A stretch of DNA of 64,000 bases from Streptococcus cristatus (GTDB lineage: Bacteria > Bacillota > Bacilli > Lactobacillales > Streptococcaceae), in assembly GCF_001578775.1 (NCBI RefSeq), contig NZ_KQ969062.1, forward strand, positions 198,954 to 262,953, read 5' to 3'. Positions 44,844 to 54,152 of this stretch are shown here, piece after piece (position 1 is the stretch's first letter; each line of letters begins with the position of its first letter). The notes below the pieces were generated by a model, which had not been told where the DNA came from, ran no database searches, and saw nothing but the letters and a program-made list of their open reading frames with translations. A program made the position numbers and the translations under genes.

Positions 44844-45807
44844 ACAAAAGAAGATTATCGAGCTGTTTCGTAATCTCTTTACCAGCGGTTTTCATCTGGC
44901 GGAGATTGTTGATTTCCTACGGCGGAGTGCCCTTTTAGAGGAAGCCTATATCGCGGAGATGCGTTCGGGTTTGGCTGCGGGTCAGTCATTTTCCCGGATT
45001 ATGAAGCGTTTGGGCTTTTCAGATAATGTGGTCACCCAGCTATCTTTGTCAGAGTTGCATGGAAACCTAAATCTTAGTTTGGGTAAAATCGAGGATTATC
45101 TGGAAAATCTATCCAAGGTCCGTAAGAAATTGATTGAGGTGGGGACTTATCCCCTGATGCTGCTTGGGTTTTTGGTGCTGATTATGCTGGGCTTGCGTAA
45201 CTATCTCCTGCCTCAGCTGGACAGTCAAAATATGGCTACTCAATTCATTCATTATCTACCGCAAATCTTTTTGGGAGGCGTTCTGGTGATTTGCTTACTG
45301 ATTTGCGGTGGTTGGCTCTATTATCGCAAGAGCTCTAAAATGAGGTTTTTCAGTCGTTTGGCCAAGTTTCCTTTTGTTGGAACGCTCGTTCGAGCCTATC
45401 TGACGGCCTACTATGCGCGTGAATGGGGCAATATGATTGGGCAAGGATTGGAATTGAGCCAGATCTTTCTCATCATGCAGGACCAGCCTTCTCGGCTTTT
45501 TCAGGAGCTGGGGCGAGACTTGGAGACGGCTCTAGGCGCAGGTCAGGGCTATGCCGAGAAGGTCGGCACCTATCCTTTCTTTAAGAAAGAGCTATCCTTA
45601 ATCATCGAATACGGCGAGGTCAAGTCCAAGTTGGGTGACGAATTGGAACTGTATGCCGAAAAGACTTGGGAAGATTTTTTCCTGAGAATCAATCGTGCCA
45701 TGAATTTGATTCAGCCTCTCGTCTTCGTCTTTGTCGCCCTCGTGATCGTTTTACTTTATGCAGCCATGTTGCTGCCAATTTATCAGAATATGGAGATTCA
45801 ATTATGA
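44791..45807 (+). CDS. comGB: Competence pilus platform protein ComGB/ComYB
   Basis: 338 residues from the ATG at 44791, giving MDISQLIKGRRKKLSTPKQK, as in pneumococcal CglB; an open frame to 44722 lies inside comGA. GspF/PilC type: two homologous domains, three transmembrane segments (about 129-149, 175-196 and 308-332). It anchors pilus assembly in the membrane. Overlaps comGC by ATGA. Confidence 0.94.
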   Translation: MDISQLIKGRRKKLSTPKQKKIIELFRNLFTSGFHLAEIVDFLRRSALLEEAYIAEMRSGLAAGQSFSRIMKRLGFSDNVVTQLSLSELHGNLNLSLGKIEDYLENLSKVRKKLIEVGTYPLMLLGFLVLIMLGLRNYLLPQLDSQNMATQFIHYLPQIFLGGVLVICLLICGGWLYYRKSSKMRFFSRLAKFPFVGTLVRAYLTAYYAREWGNMIGQGLELSQIFLIMQDQPSRLFQELGRDLETALGAGQGYAEKVGTYPFFKKELSLIIEYGEVKSKLGDELELYAEKTWEDFFLRINRAMNLIQPLVFVFVALVIVLLYAAMLLPIYQNMEIQL

Positions 45808-46121
45808 AAAAATTAAAAACTTTGAAGGTTAAAGCCTTCACTCTGGTGGAAATGTTAGTCGTCCTTCTTATCATCAGCGTCTTGATGCTCTTGTTTGTCC
45901 CGAATTTGACTAAGCAGAAGGATGCTGTTTCAGATACGGGCAATGCGGCTGTAGTCAAGGTGGTAGAAAGTCAGGCTGAGCTTTATGAATTGAAGAATGT
46001 TAATGAAAAAGCTACTCTAGGGAAATTGGTTGCCGATGGTCGGATTACCGACAAGCAGGTGGCATCCTATAAGGCCTACTATGGAAAAAACAGCAGTGAA
46101 ACTCGCACAGTTGCGGATTAA
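45804..46121 (+). CDS. comGC: Major competence pilin ComGC/ComYC
   Basis: 105 residues from the ATG at 45804, overlapping the comGB stop (ATGA). Class III prepilin leader KVKAFTLVEMLVVLLIISVL with the peptidase cut before Phe (A|FTLVE). This is the main subunit of the transformation pilus. An upstream open frame (from 45666) belongs to another frame of comGB and is not used. Confidence 0.94.
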   Translation: MKKLKTLKVKAFTLVEMLVVLLIISVLMLLFVPNLTKQKDAVSDTGNAAVVKVVESQAELYELKNVNEKATLGKLVADGRITDKQVASYKAYYGKNSSETRTVAD

Positions 46122-46515
46122 GGCTTTTACACTTCTGGAAAGCCTCCTGGCTCTATTTGTGGTCAGTTTCATTTTATTAGGTTTATCTGGCTCTGTTCAG
46201 GCTGGTTTCAATCAAGTGCAGGAGCAGCTGTTTTTCATGGAATTTGAGCATTTTTATCAGGAGAGCCAAAAGCTAAGTGTGGCTGGACATGAAAAGATCA
46301 AATTGACCATTTCGGAGCGCAACATCTCCAATGGCTACCAGCAGGTGGAGTTTCCCAAGACTTTGCAGGAACATGCTCCTCAGACCATTCAGTTTGATCA
46401 GGCTGGCGGGAATTCTTCGCTCAGCAAAATTGTTTTTCAAACGGAGGATAAAAAGGTTGTTTACCAGCTTTATATGGGCAATGGAAAATTTAAAAAGACG
46501 ACGAATGGAGGCTAG
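46081..46515 (+). CDS. comGD: Minor competence pilin ComGD/ComYD
   Basis: 144 residues from the ATG at 46081, 41 bp inside comGC. Prepilin signal [20 protein letters not shown] with A|F cleavage site. Minor pilin of the transformation pilus. Confidence 0.9.
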   Translation: MEKTAVKLAQLRIKAFTLLESLLALFVVSFILLGLSGSVQAGFNQVQEQLFFMEFEHFYQESQKLSVAGHEKIKLTISERNISNGYQQVEFPKTLQEHAPQTIQFDQAGGNSSLSKIVFQTEDKKVVYQLYMGNGKFKKTTNGG

Positions 46516-46774
46516 CATTTTGCTGGAGGCTCTGGTGGCAATAGCAGTTTTTGCGGCTATTGCCAGCCTCCTGCTTGGCCAGATTAGTCAGTCGCGGCAG
46601 GAGCAGACGCGTTTATTGCAGGAGGAAGAAGTCCTACGGGTTGCTCGGATGGCCATGCAGACGGGACAGGAAAATCTGACAGTCAACGGCATTACAGTCC
46701 GCCAGGTTAAAACAGACCAGCAATTAACCGTCTATCACCAAGAGGAGAAGGTGCTCAGTGTTAAAAAACATTAA
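46481..46774 (+). CDS. comGE: Minor competence pilin ComGE/ComYE
   Basis: 97 residues from the ATG at 46481, which gives [20 protein letters not shown], aligning with pneumococcal CglE. A later ATG at 46505 is less likely. Single hydrophobic N-terminal helix without the canonical FTLLE cleavage motif, as is usual for this subunit. Overlaps comGD by 35 bp and comGF by 17 bp. Confidence 0.88.
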   Translation: MENLKRRRMEASILLEALVAIAVFAAIASLLLGQISQSRQEQTRLLQEEEVLRVARMAMQTGQENLTVNGITVRQVKTDQQLTVYHQEEKVLSVKKH

Positions 46775-47195
46775 AATCAAAGCTTTTACACTTTTGGAGA
46801 CTCTAGTCGCCCTGTTGGTCTTGAGCGGCGGTATGTTGGTCTTTCAGTCGATGACTAAGCTTCTGGCTTTTGAACTGCGACATCAACAGGAAAATAAGCA
46901 GCAGGAATGGCTCTTATTTGTCGATCAGTTGGAGACGGAGCTATCGCGCAGCCAATTTGACCGAGTCGAAAACGACAAAATCTATGTCAAACAGGATGGC
47001 AAAAATATAGCTTTGGGCAAATCTCGGAGTGATGATTTTCGCAAGACGGATGCTTCAGGACGTGGCTATCAACCCATGATTTATGGACTCGAAGCTGCTC
47101 TGGTCAGTCAGGAGGGAGACCTTGTTCGCTTTCGCTTCCGGTTTGAAAATAATTTAGAAAGAGAGTACATCTATCGTGTCCAAGATAAAAGTTAA
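46758..47195 (+). CDS. comGF: Minor competence pilin ComGF/ComYF
   Basis: 145 residues with a GTG start, placed by the N-terminus [20 protein letters not shown]. Prepilin signal [10 protein letters not shown]. The C-terminal half ([20 protein letters not shown]) is the conserved ComGF core. Overlaps comGE and comGG. Confidence 0.9.
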   Translation: MLKNIKIKAFTLLETLVALLVLSGGMLVFQSMTKLLAFELRHQQENKQQEWLLFVDQLETELSRSQFDRVENDKIYVKQDGKNIALGKSRSDDFRKTDASGRGYQPMIYGLEAALVSQEGDLVRFRFRFENNLEREYIYRVQDKS

Positions 47196-47574
47196 GGCAG
47201 GCATCTTGCTTTATGCCCTCTTTATGGCAGCAGTCTTTAGCTTGCTCTTGCAATTTTATCTGAACCGGCAGGTAGCCAATCAGCGTCTCTTTCAAGCCAA
47301 TCGGGAGCGGACAGAAGCCTATGCCTTGGCTGTTTTGACCAAGGAGACTGCCACAGAGGAGAGCGGGCAATTAGCCTTCGACCAAGGGAGCACCCATTAT
47401 CGCAGGCAGGGAAATATGCTGGAAGTCAGTAGCCAACTTGCCAATCAGAAGAGCTATTCTTTCTATTTTGAGAGCAAAAAGGAGCCAGAGAAGAAGGCTA
47501 AAGATGGCAAAGACTCCAAAAATGCCAAAGAAAGTAAAGAGTCCTCTCCTTCAACTGACAAGAGAAGCGACTAA
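47176..47574 (+). CDS. comGG: Competence pilus protein ComGG/ComYG
   Basis: 132 residues, GTG start 20 bp inside comGF. One N-terminal hydrophobic helix (about 7-28, [23 protein letters not shown]), and an unusually charged C-terminal tail rich in Lys, Glu and Ser (about 98-132) that looks disordered. Last gene of the comG operon. Confidence 0.88.
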   Translation: MSKIKVKAGILLYALFMAAVFSLLLQFYLNRQVANQRLFQANRERTEAYALAVLTKETATEESGQLAFDQGSTHYRRQGNMLEVSSQLANQKSYSFYFESKKEPEKKAKDGKDSKNAKESKESSPSTDKRSD

Positions 47575-47602
47575 TATAAATGTAAAAGATTTGTAATCCG
47601 AT

Positions 47603-47629
47603 AGCCCTTGGAAAGAGGGCTTCTTTTTG
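47603..47629 (+). terminator. Terminator after the comG operon
   Basis: AGCCCT-TGGAAAG-AGGGCT followed by TCTTTTT. The following TGGTATCAT may be the -10 of the methyltransferase gene. Confidence 0.75.
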
Positions 47630-47654
47630 GTATCATAAGACGACGGAGGATGCC

Positions 47655-48620
47655 ATGAAATTTGAAAAAATAGAACGAGCTTTTCACCTGCTTTTAGAAA
47701 ACGTGCAAAATATCCAAAATGTGCTGGGAACTAATTTCTATGATGCCTTGATTGAGCAGAATGGGATTTATCTGGACGGAGATACAGAATTACAAGAGAT
47801 TCTGAAAAATAATGAGAAACTCCGTGCCCTGCATTTGACCAAGGAAGAGTGGCGTCGGGCTTATCAGTTTATTTTTATGAAGGCTTCTCAGACAGAGCCG
47901 CTCCAAGCCAATCATCAGTTCACACCTGATTCGGTCGGCTTTTTGCTGAGTTTTTTGATCGACCAGTTAGCCCAAGACGAGAGAGTCGATTTGCTCGAGA
48001 TCGGCAGTGGAACAGGCAATTTGGCGGAGACTCTGCTCAACCACACACAAAAAAACATGGATTATCTGGGCCTAGAAATTGACGACTTGCTGATTGATTT
48101 GTCTGCCAGCATTGCCGAAGTTATGAATTCTAAGGCACACTTTGCTCAAGGAGATGCGGTGCGGCCTCAGGTTCTGAAAGAAAGCGACTTGATTGTCAGT
48201 GATTTGCCAGTGGGCTATTATCCAGATGATGCCGTGGCGGCTCGTTATGAGGTTGCCCGTCCAGACGAGCATACTTACGCCCATCATCTCTTGATGGAGC
48301 AGTCGTTAAAATATTTGAAACCGGGGGGCTATGCTATCTTTCTCGCTCCAAATAATCTGCTGACAAGCCCTCAAAGCCATCTGCTGAAAAAATGGCTACT
48401 GTCTAGCGCTCAGCTTTTGGCAATGATTTCCCTGCCAGAGAAGATTTTCGCAAGCCAGCAGAATGCTAAGACGATATTTGTTTTGAGAAAACAAGGAGAA
48501 TCAGACATCCAGCCGTTTATCTACCCTTTGCAGGACTTGCAAAGTCAGGATGAAATCTTAAAGTTTCGTGAAAGTTTTCAAAACTGGGTTAAAGTTAGTG
48601 AAATTCAAACAAATTTTTGA
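47655..48620 (+). CDS. Class I SAM-dependent methyltransferase (YtxK-like)
   Basis: 321 residues. N-terminal helical part (1-90), then the SAM-binding motif LLEIGSGTGNLAETLL near 113 and the catalytic-type motif SDLPVGYYPDD near 183, similar to N6-adenine methyltransferases (D/N-P-P-Y position reads DLPVGYY). No target-recognition domain, so it is probably not a restriction methylase. Position between comG and ackA is conserved in streptococci; substrate unknown. Confidence 0.85.
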   Translation: MKFEKIERAFHLLLENVQNIQNVLGTNFYDALIEQNGIYLDGDTELQEILKNNEKLRALHLTKEEWRRAYQFIFMKASQTEPLQANHQFTPDSVGFLLSFLIDQLAQDERVDLLEIGSGTGNLAETLLNHTQKNMDYLGLEIDDLLIDLSASIAEVMNSKAHFAQGDAVRPQVLKESDLIVSDLPVGYYPDDAVAARYEVARPDEHTYAHHLLMEQSLKYLKPGGYAIFLAPNNLLTSPQSHLLKKWLLSSAQLLAMISLPEKIFASQQNAKTIFVLRKQGESDIQPFIYPLQDLQSQDEILKFRESFQNWVKVSEIQTNF

Positions 48621-48645
48621 TATAATAGTTTGAAAACGCTTAAAG
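48619..48645 (+). promoter_or_regulatory. ackA promoter with a CcpA (cre) site at the start site
   Basis: TGATATAAT (48619-48627) is an extended -10, overlapping the end of the methyltransferase gene. TGAAAACGCTTAAA (48632-48645) fits the cre consensus TGWAANCGNTNWCA at 13 of 14 positions and covers the probable transcription start. Confidence 0.7.
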
Positions 48646-48655
48646 AGGTGACGAG

Positions 48656-49849
48656 ATGTCAAAAACTATTTCTATCAATGCTGGAAGTTCGAGTGTAAAA
48701 TGGCAACTTTATTCAATGCCAGAAGAAAAGGTGCTGGCTAAAGGTTTAATTGAGCGGATTGGTCTCAAGGACTCAATCTCTACGGTTAAATTTGATGGTC
48801 GTTCTGAACGCCAAACCTTAGATATTGCTGACCATACACAAGCTGTGAAAATTTTATTGGACGATTTGAAACGATTTGAAATTATTCAATCTTACGATGA
48901 AATCACAGGTGTTGGGCACCGTGTCGTAGCTGGAGGCGAGTATTTCAAAGAATCAGCTCTTGTGACTGACGATGTGTTGGAAAAGATTGAAGAGTTGTCT
49001 CTGCTAGCTCCTCTACACAATCCTGCTAATGCAGAGGGCATCCGTGCTTTCAAGCAACTTCTTCCAGACATTACTAGTGTGGCTGTTTTTGATACATCTT
49101 TCCACACAACTATGCCAGAAAAAGCTTATCGCTACCCATTACCAACTAAGTACTACACTGAAAATAAGGTTCGTAAATACGGGGCACACGGAACCAGCCA
49201 TGAGTATGTGGCTCACGAAGCTGCGAAACTTTTGGGTAAACCGATTGAAGAATTGAAATTGATTACCTGCCATATCGGGAATGGCGCTTCTATTACTGCT
49301 GTGGATAAAGGTCTTTCGGTTGATACTTCCATGGGCTTCACACCTCTGGGTGGTGTCATGATGGGAACACGGACTGGAGATATTGACCCAGCGATTATTC
49401 CATACTTGATGCAGCATACAGATGACTTTAACACGCCAGAAGATATCAGTCGAATTCTGAACCGTGAATCTGGACTGTTGGGCGTTTCAGAGAAATCAAG
49501 CGATATGCGTGATATTCACGAAGCTATGCGTGCAGGTGATGAAAAGGCGCTATTGGCTAATGAAATTTTTGTAGATCGCATTCAAAAATACATTGGTCAG
49601 TATTTAGCTGTTTTAAATGGAGCAGATGCTATTATCTTTACAGCTGGTATCGGTGAAAACTCTGTGACTATCCGTCGCATGGTTATCGAAGGGATCTCTT
49701 GGTTTGGCTGTGATGTTGACCCAGAGAAGAATTTCTTTGGTGCTACAGGAGATATTTCAACAGAAGCTGCTAACGTCAGAGTTCTGGTTATCCCGACAGA
49801 TGAAGAGTTAGTCATTGCGCGTGATGTAGAACGTTTTAAAAATCAATAA
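48656..49849 (+). CDS. ackA: Acetate kinase
   Basis: 397 residues. ASKHA-fold motifs: [17 protein letters not shown] at the N-terminus, [11 protein letters not shown] near 86, [11 protein letters not shown] near 144, [10 protein letters not shown] near 176, [11 protein letters not shown] near 206, FTAGIGENS near 326. It makes ATP from acetyl phosphate. Own promoter with a cre site and own terminator. Confidence 0.97.
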   Translation: MSKTISINAGSSSVKWQLYSMPEEKVLAKGLIERIGLKDSISTVKFDGRSERQTLDIADHTQAVKILLDDLKRFEIIQSYDEITGVGHRVVAGGEYFKESALVTDDVLEKIEELSLLAPLHNPANAEGIRAFKQLLPDITSVAVFDTSFHTTMPEKAYRYPLPTKYYTENKVRKYGAHGTSHEYVAHEAAKLLGKPIEELKLITCHIGNGASITAVDKGLSVDTSMGFTPLGGVMMGTRTGDIDPAIIPYLMQHTDDFNTPEDISRILNRESGLLGVSEKSSDMRDIHEAMRAGDEKALLANEIFVDRIQKYIGQYLAVLNGADAIIFTAGIGENSVTIRRMVIEGISWFGCDVDPEKNFFGATGDISTEAANVRVLVIPTDEELVIARDVERFKNQ

Positions 49850-49851
49850 TC

Positions 49852-49878
49852 AAAAAGCTCGGCCTAGCTGAGCTTTTT
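49852..49878 (+). terminator. Terminator of ackA
   Basis: AAAAAGCTC-GGCCTAGCT-GAGCTTTTT. Confidence 0.85.
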
Positions 49879-50064
49879 CTTGTGACTTTGTGATTATTCT
49901 TTGGTCAGATAGGATGATTCAAAGCGAGATGGAGCTTGTTCCATTCAGCGCTAATAATTACGCATTGACTGAATATCAATTTGACACAAGGTAGATGACC
50001 TATAAAGAACGGATAGGCGCTTGTTTGTATCTGGCTTGCTAAGTTGCTAACTAGAGGAGAAGAA

Positions 50065-50094
50065 AAAGACGATGTCCGGTAGGGAATCGTCTTT
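50065..50094 (-). terminator. Probable terminator of the pseudouridine synthase gene
   Basis: AAAGACGAT (50065-50073) pairs with ATCGTCTTT (50086-50094). Read on the minus strand it is followed by TTTTTCTTC. The 345-bp region 49850-50194 holds this and the ackA terminator and nothing else recognised. Confidence 0.7.
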
Positions 50095-50194
50095 GAAGCT
50101 ACTTATATTTTTGGGGAAAAATCTGACTCTTCTAGAGGCTGCAGCTGGTTGAGTGTCTGGAGTGCTAGCCTTGAAGACTCGGCAGTCAGGCGAG

Positions 50195-51082
50195 CTATTG
50201 ATTTCTAGCCTTGCTTCTGTGCCGTTTGATTTCTGCTTCAAAACTCTCTGACGGTGCTTCCACGTTGATGGTTTCTAGGGTGAATGGATGAGTCAATGTT
50301 AAGCGGTGGGCATGGAGCATGAGGCGGCCTTGAGGTTGGGGGTGGTAGAGGGGGTCACCAATGATGGGATGACCGTGATGGGCGAGATGGACGCGGATTT
50401 GGTGAGTCCGTCCAGTTTTCAATTGACATTTGACCAGAGTCGTCTTTCCAAAGCCCTTGAGTCGGGTCACATGAGTTTCGGCATAGAGCCCTTTTTTCGG
50501 ATCAACGAGTCGTTTCCTTCGGTCATGGCGGTCGCGTCCAATTTTATCTTTGTAGACGATAGTTTTGCTGGGAAATTTTCCTTGGGCAAGGGCCCAATAT
50601 TCACGAGAGATTTCTTTGTTTTCCAAGAGGCGGTTGAGAATGGGGAGGACAAAGGGATTTTTGGCAAACAGGATGGCGCCGCTTGTTTCTTTGTCCAGAC
50701 GGTGAACGACATAGCAGGTCTGGCCGACATAGCTTGACACATGATTGAGCAGGGCGACTTCTGTCGGCTCATTGCCGTGACTTTTCATGCCGTTTGGCTT
50801 GTTGACGATGATGAGATGCTCGTCCTGATAGAGCTCCTCGACCAGATGAGGCTGGCCAGCGGGGAGTTCTTTTTTTGGATAATCCTCTTTGTCAAAGGTC
50901 AGTTGAATGCTGTCATCAGGCTTGACCAAAGTTTGCCAATGGATGGACTCACCGTTGACCAAAATGTGTTTCTTGGTTCGGAGAAAGTGACGAATCTTTC
51001 GTGGGATGAGCAGCTGCTCTTCTAGCAGTTCTTTGACAGTCATCGGAGGCAGGCTTGCGGGGATGGTAATAGTAAATTTCAT
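50195..51082 (-). CDS. RluA-family pseudouridine synthase
   Basis: 295 residues from the ATG at 51082. The open frame runs back to 51271 but crosses the likely promoter and the divergent pbp2A region. N-terminal S4-like segment (about 13-60), catalytic HRLDKETSGAILFAK near 130 with the essential Asp, and LKTGRTHQIRVHLAHHGHPIIGD near 235. It isomerises uridines in rRNA or tRNA (RluD/YjbO group). No ribosome site is seen before the ATG; TGCTACAAT lies six bases upstream, so the mRNA may be leaderless. Confidence 0.9.
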   Translation of the reverse strand: MKFTITIPASLPPMTVKELLEEQLLIPRKIRHFLRTKKHILVNGESIHWQTLVKPDDSIQLTFDKEDYPKKELPAGQPHLVEELYQDEHLIIVNKPNGMKSHGNEPTEVALLNHVSSYVGQTCYVVHRLDKETSGAILFAKNPFVLPILNRLLENKEISREYWALAQGKFPSKTIVYKDKIGRDRHDRRKRLVDPKKGLYAETHVTRLKGFGKTTLVKCQLKTGRTHQIRVHLAHHGHPIIGDPLYHPQPQGRLMLHAHRLTLTHPFTLETINVEAPSESFEAEIKRHRSKARNQ

Positions 51083-51233
51083 GTTTTCATTGTAGCAAAA
51101 ACTAGTCCATTTGGAAATGCTTCGTTGGAAAGGGGAAAGCTGATCTGCTATTTCCTTAAAGAAAGCTAAAAGGAGTAGCAAGTAGCGGAGTCGTGCCTTG
51201 TGTCTGCATGGATAAGGTGATAAAATATGTTTT

Positions 51234-53456
51234 ATGAAGAAATTAAATGATATATTTGAAAAATTAGTCAATCTGTTTAAAACGGATCATCCTCAGAAGA
51301 AAGTTGCTGAGGAGCTGGAGGGCGAGACGCCTGAGCCTAGCTATAGCCGGTCTGGTAAGAATCGGAAGAAGCCCCTGTCTCAACATCCTTTCCGTCGCTT
51401 TTGGCGCAGGTTTCATCTGACCAAGATATTCTTGATTCTGGGCTTGACCTTTGGTCTGGTGGTCGGTGGCTATCTTTTTTATGTAGCTAAGACGACCAAT
51501 GTCAAAGACTTGCAGAATGCTCTTAAAGCCACGACCTTGATCTATGATAAGGATGGAAATGAAGCGGGCAGCTTGTCTGGGCAAAAGGGAACTTATGTCG
51601 AATTAGACGCGATTAGTCAGGACTTACAGAACGCTGTTATTGCGACAGAAGACCGTTCTTTTTATAAGAATGGCGGGATTAACTACAGTCGCTTCTTTCT
51701 AGCCATTTTAACTGCGGGTCGCTCTGGCGGTGGCTCGACTATCACGCAGCAGTTGGCCAAAAATGCCTATCTTTCTCAGGATCAGACCATTGAGCGGAAG
51801 GCCAAGGAATTTTTCCTAGCTTTGGAAATTAACAAAAAATACAGCAAACAGGAAATCCTGACCATGTACCTCAATAACTCTTATTTTGGAAATGGCGTTT
51901 GGGGCGTGGAAGATGCCAGCAAGAAATATTTTGGTGTATCTGCCAGCCAGCTCAGTTTGGATCAATCAGCGGTTCTAGCTGGTATGCTCAAAGGACCAGA
52001 GCTATATAATCCCCTGTATTCGATTGAGAATGCGACCAACCGTCGTGACACCGTTCTTCAAAATATGGTGGCGGCAGGTTATATTGATCAGGCAACGGCG
52101 GATCAGACTGCGACGGTTGGCATTGGAGGCCAGCTAGTCGATGCCTATGAGGGCAAGTCAGAAGACTACCGCTACCCATCTTATTTTGATGCAGTTATCA
52201 ATGAAGCGGTCAATGATTACGGTCTGACGGAAGAAGAAATCGTCAACAACGGCTATCGGATTTACACCGAATTGGATCAAAATTACCAAGCCAGCATGCA
52301 GGTCATCTATAGCAATGTTGATCTCTTCCCGCAGGCTGAAGACGGAACGAGGGCCGAGTCAGGAAGCGTAGCGCTGGATCCTAAGACGGGTGGTGTTCGG
52401 GCTCTGGTTGGTCGTGTCAACAGTGCTGATGGCTCTGCTTTTCGCACTTTCAACTACGCGACTCAGTCTGCTCGTAGTCCAGGCTCAACCATCAAGCCTT
52501 TGGTGGCCTACAGCCCAGCTATAGCAGCCGGCTGGTCAACGAATAAGGAACTAGATAATAGTCGGACAGTTTTTGGTGACTATAAGGTCAATAACTACGG
52601 CAATATCCAAAGTTCACCGACGGTTCCAATGTATCAAGCCTTGGCTGAATCCCTCAATATTCCCGCGGTTTCAACAGTGGATGAATTAGGCGTGAACAAG
52701 GCCTTTGAATACGGCAAAAAGTTTGGGCTTAATATGGACAAGGTAGAACAGAATCTAGGTGTGGCTCTGGGAAGCGGCGTGACGACCAATCCACTTCAGA
52801 TGGCTCAAGCCTACTCAGTCTTTGCGAATGATGGAGTTATGAATGACGCCCATCTTATCACCAAGATAGAAAATGCTAGTGGTCAGGTTGTCAAAACCCA
52901 CCGGCAGACTTCTACCCGCGTTCTCAATCGCTCAACCACAGAAAAGATGACTAGTATGATGCTGGGAACTTTCTCAAACGGGACGGGAGTCTATGCAGCT
53001 CCGTATGGCTATACAATGGCTGGAAAGACAGGAACGACAGAAACTGACTTTAACCCTGATTTGTCAGGAGACCAGTGGGTCATCGGCTACACACCAGATG
53101 TGGTTATCAGCCAATGGCTGGGCTTCCCTAAGACGGATGAAACTCACTATCTGACTGGTACGAGTGCCAATGAAGCTTCGGCTATTTTCCGCAATGTAGC
53201 CAACACCATCTTGCCTTATACGGAAGGAACGTCCTTCTCGGGTGAGAAAAATGCTTATGCTGAAAATGGAATTTCCCCAGTCGATACCTACGGTACTGGT
53301 CAAACGAATACGACTAGCGAAAATAAAGACTTCCTGAAAGATGTCCAGGAGCGGGCGCAAAACCTGGTAGATGATGCCAAGAAAGCTATCGATGAGTCTG
53401 GGATTACTGAAAAAGCCAAAAATCTATGGGATACCATTACTGGCTGGTTCCATTAA
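51234..53456 (+). CDS. pbp2A: Class A penicillin-binding protein 2A
   Basis: 740 residues. Cytoplasmic basic N-terminus, one transmembrane segment (about 64-86), glycosyltransferase domain (about 100-270; ATEDRSFYKNGGINYSR, GGSTITQQLAKN), and transpeptidase domain with SxxK (SPGSTIKP), SLN and KTGT (GKTGTTE) motifs. The C-terminal tail is disordered-looking. It synthesises peptidoglycan strands and cross-links them. Position before rpmG-secE-nusG is that of pneumococcal pbp2a. Divergent from the pseudouridine synthase gene. Confidence 0.95.
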   Translation: MKKLNDIFEKLVNLFKTDHPQKKVAEELEGETPEPSYSRSGKNRKKPLSQHPFRRFWRRFHLTKIFLILGLTFGLVVGGYLFYVAKTTNVKDLQNALKATTLIYDKDGNEAGSLSGQKGTYVELDAISQDLQNAVIATEDRSFYKNGGINYSRFFLAILTAGRSGGGSTITQQLAKNAYLSQDQTIERKAKEFFLALEINKKYSKQEILTMYLNNSYFGNGVWGVEDASKKYFGVSASQLSLDQSAVLAGMLKGPELYNPLYSIENATNRRDTVLQNMVAAGYIDQATADQTATVGIGGQLVDAYEGKSEDYRYPSYFDAVINEAVNDYGLTEEEIVNNGYRIYTELDQNYQASMQVIYSNVDLFPQAEDGTRAESGSVALDPKTGGVRALVGRVNSADGSAFRTFNYATQSARSPGSTIKPLVAYSPAIAAGWSTNKELDNSRTVFGDYKVNNYGNIQSSPTVPMYQALAESLNIPAVSTVDELGVNKAFEYGKKFGLNMDKVEQNLGVALGSGVTTNPLQMAQAYSVFANDGVMNDAHLITKIENASGQVVKTHRQTSTRVLNRSTTEKMTSMMLGTFSNGTGVYAAPYGYTMAGKTGTTETDFNPDLSGDQWVIGYTPDVVISQWLGFPKTDETHYLTGTSANEASAIFRNVANTILPYTEGTSFSGEKNAYAENGISPVDTYGTGQTNTTSENKDFLKDVQERAQNLVDDAKKAIDESGITEKAKNLWDTITGWFH

Positions 53457-53469
53457 TCGTCCAAACGGC

Positions 53470-53498
53470 TTGTCAAAGAAGTAGAAAACTGCTATAAT
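53470..53498 (+). promoter_or_regulatory. Promoter of rpmG-secE
   Basis: TTGTCA (53470-53475), 17-bp spacer, TATAAT (53493-53498) preceded by TGC. Confidence 0.8.
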
Positions 53499-53516
53499 AA
53501 AGGGAATGGAGGCGTC

Positions 53517-53669
53517 ATGGCATTAAAAAAAGCGAGTCTAGCGTGTACAGTTTGTGGGTCGCGAAACTACTCAATCAAACTTAGTAGTACTCCAAAACCT
53601 ACGCGTCTAGAAGTGAATAAATATTGTAAACACTGCAGTAAATATACGCTGCATAAAGAAACCAGATAG
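53517..53669 (+). CDS. rpmG: 50S ribosomal protein L33
   Basis: 50 residues ([20 protein letters not shown] at the start, ending HKETR). Two CxxC pairs (CTVC, CKHC) make it the zinc-binding C+ form of L33. GGAGG lies before the ATG. Directly followed by secE; this rpmG-secE-nusG order is standard. Confidence 0.93.
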   Translation: MALKKASLACTVCGSRNYSIKLSSTPKPTRLEVNKYCKHCSKYTLHKETR

Positions 53670-53678
53670 GAGATAGTT

Positions 53679-53858
53679 GTGAAATTCATTAAAGATGTTT
53701 TTGTTTTGCTACGAGATACAACTTGGCCTACCCGTAAAGAAAGATGGACTGATTTCCTTTCCGTAATGGAATACACAGCATTCTTTGCTATTGTGATCTA
53801 TATTTTTGATAAGGTAGTTGCCAGCGGTCTCTTCCGCATAATCAACATGTTTTCATAA
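53679..53858 (+). CDS. secE: Preprotein translocase subunit SecE
   Basis: 59 residues with a GTG start after TAGGAG. Short amphipathic cytoplasmic helix (MKFIKDVFVLLRDTTWPTRK) with the conserved TTWPTRKE, then a single transmembrane helix (about 30-52). It clamps SecY in the translocon. Confidence 0.93.
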   Translation: MKFIKDVFVLLRDTTWPTRKERWTDFLSVMEYTAFFAIVIYIFDKVVASGLFRIINMFS

Positions 53859-53865
53859 GAAAGAC

Positions 53866-54040
53866 GAGGCTGGGACAAAAGTCCTAGCCTCTCAATTGTC
53901 TTTGGATTGTCGAGCAAGACGCAGTGGTTGAGTGGGCTCTACTACGCTGATTTCATCAGCTTTTACAGCCCTACTCAACTGTGCGGAGGTGGGACGACGA
54001 AATCGAATTCTAACGAATTACCGATTTCTGTCCCACTCTC
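53866..54040 (-). repeat. 175-bp three-hairpin repeat, copy 3 (reverse)
   Basis: Reverse orientation, 8 bp after secE and ahead of nusG, splitting the usual secE-nusG unit. Its left end (GAGGCTGGGACA) and right end (TGTCCCACTCTC) are the terminal inverted repeats. Confidence 0.93.
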
Positions 54041-54088
54041 ATTTGTCTGTAAAATATTTATCAAAATGCTTTGTAATTTTAGATTTTA

Positions 54089-54097
54089 TGGTATAAT
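54089..54097 (+). promoter_or_regulatory. Separate promoter of nusG
   Basis: TGGTATAAT, an extended -10; TTTGTA 16 bp upstream may be the -35. It gives nusG its own start after the inserted repeat. Confidence 0.6.
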
Positions 54098-54152
54098 AAG
54101 GCTAGATATCAAGCAGAAGCCCTAGGCTTTTTTATTTAGGAAAGGACAAAAC

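Noticed and set aside
50047-50241. 64-codon minus-strand ORF overlapping the end of the pseudouridine synthase gene
   Set aside because: No ribosome site; it runs through the hairpin at 50065-50094 that looks like a terminator.
50306-50737. 143-codon + strand ORF opposite the pseudouridine synthase
   Set aside because: Antisense shadow of a gene with clear RluA motifs; no start signals.
53438-53516. Possible terminator after pbp2A
   Set aside because: No convincing stem with T run was found; the rpmG promoter begins almost at once.
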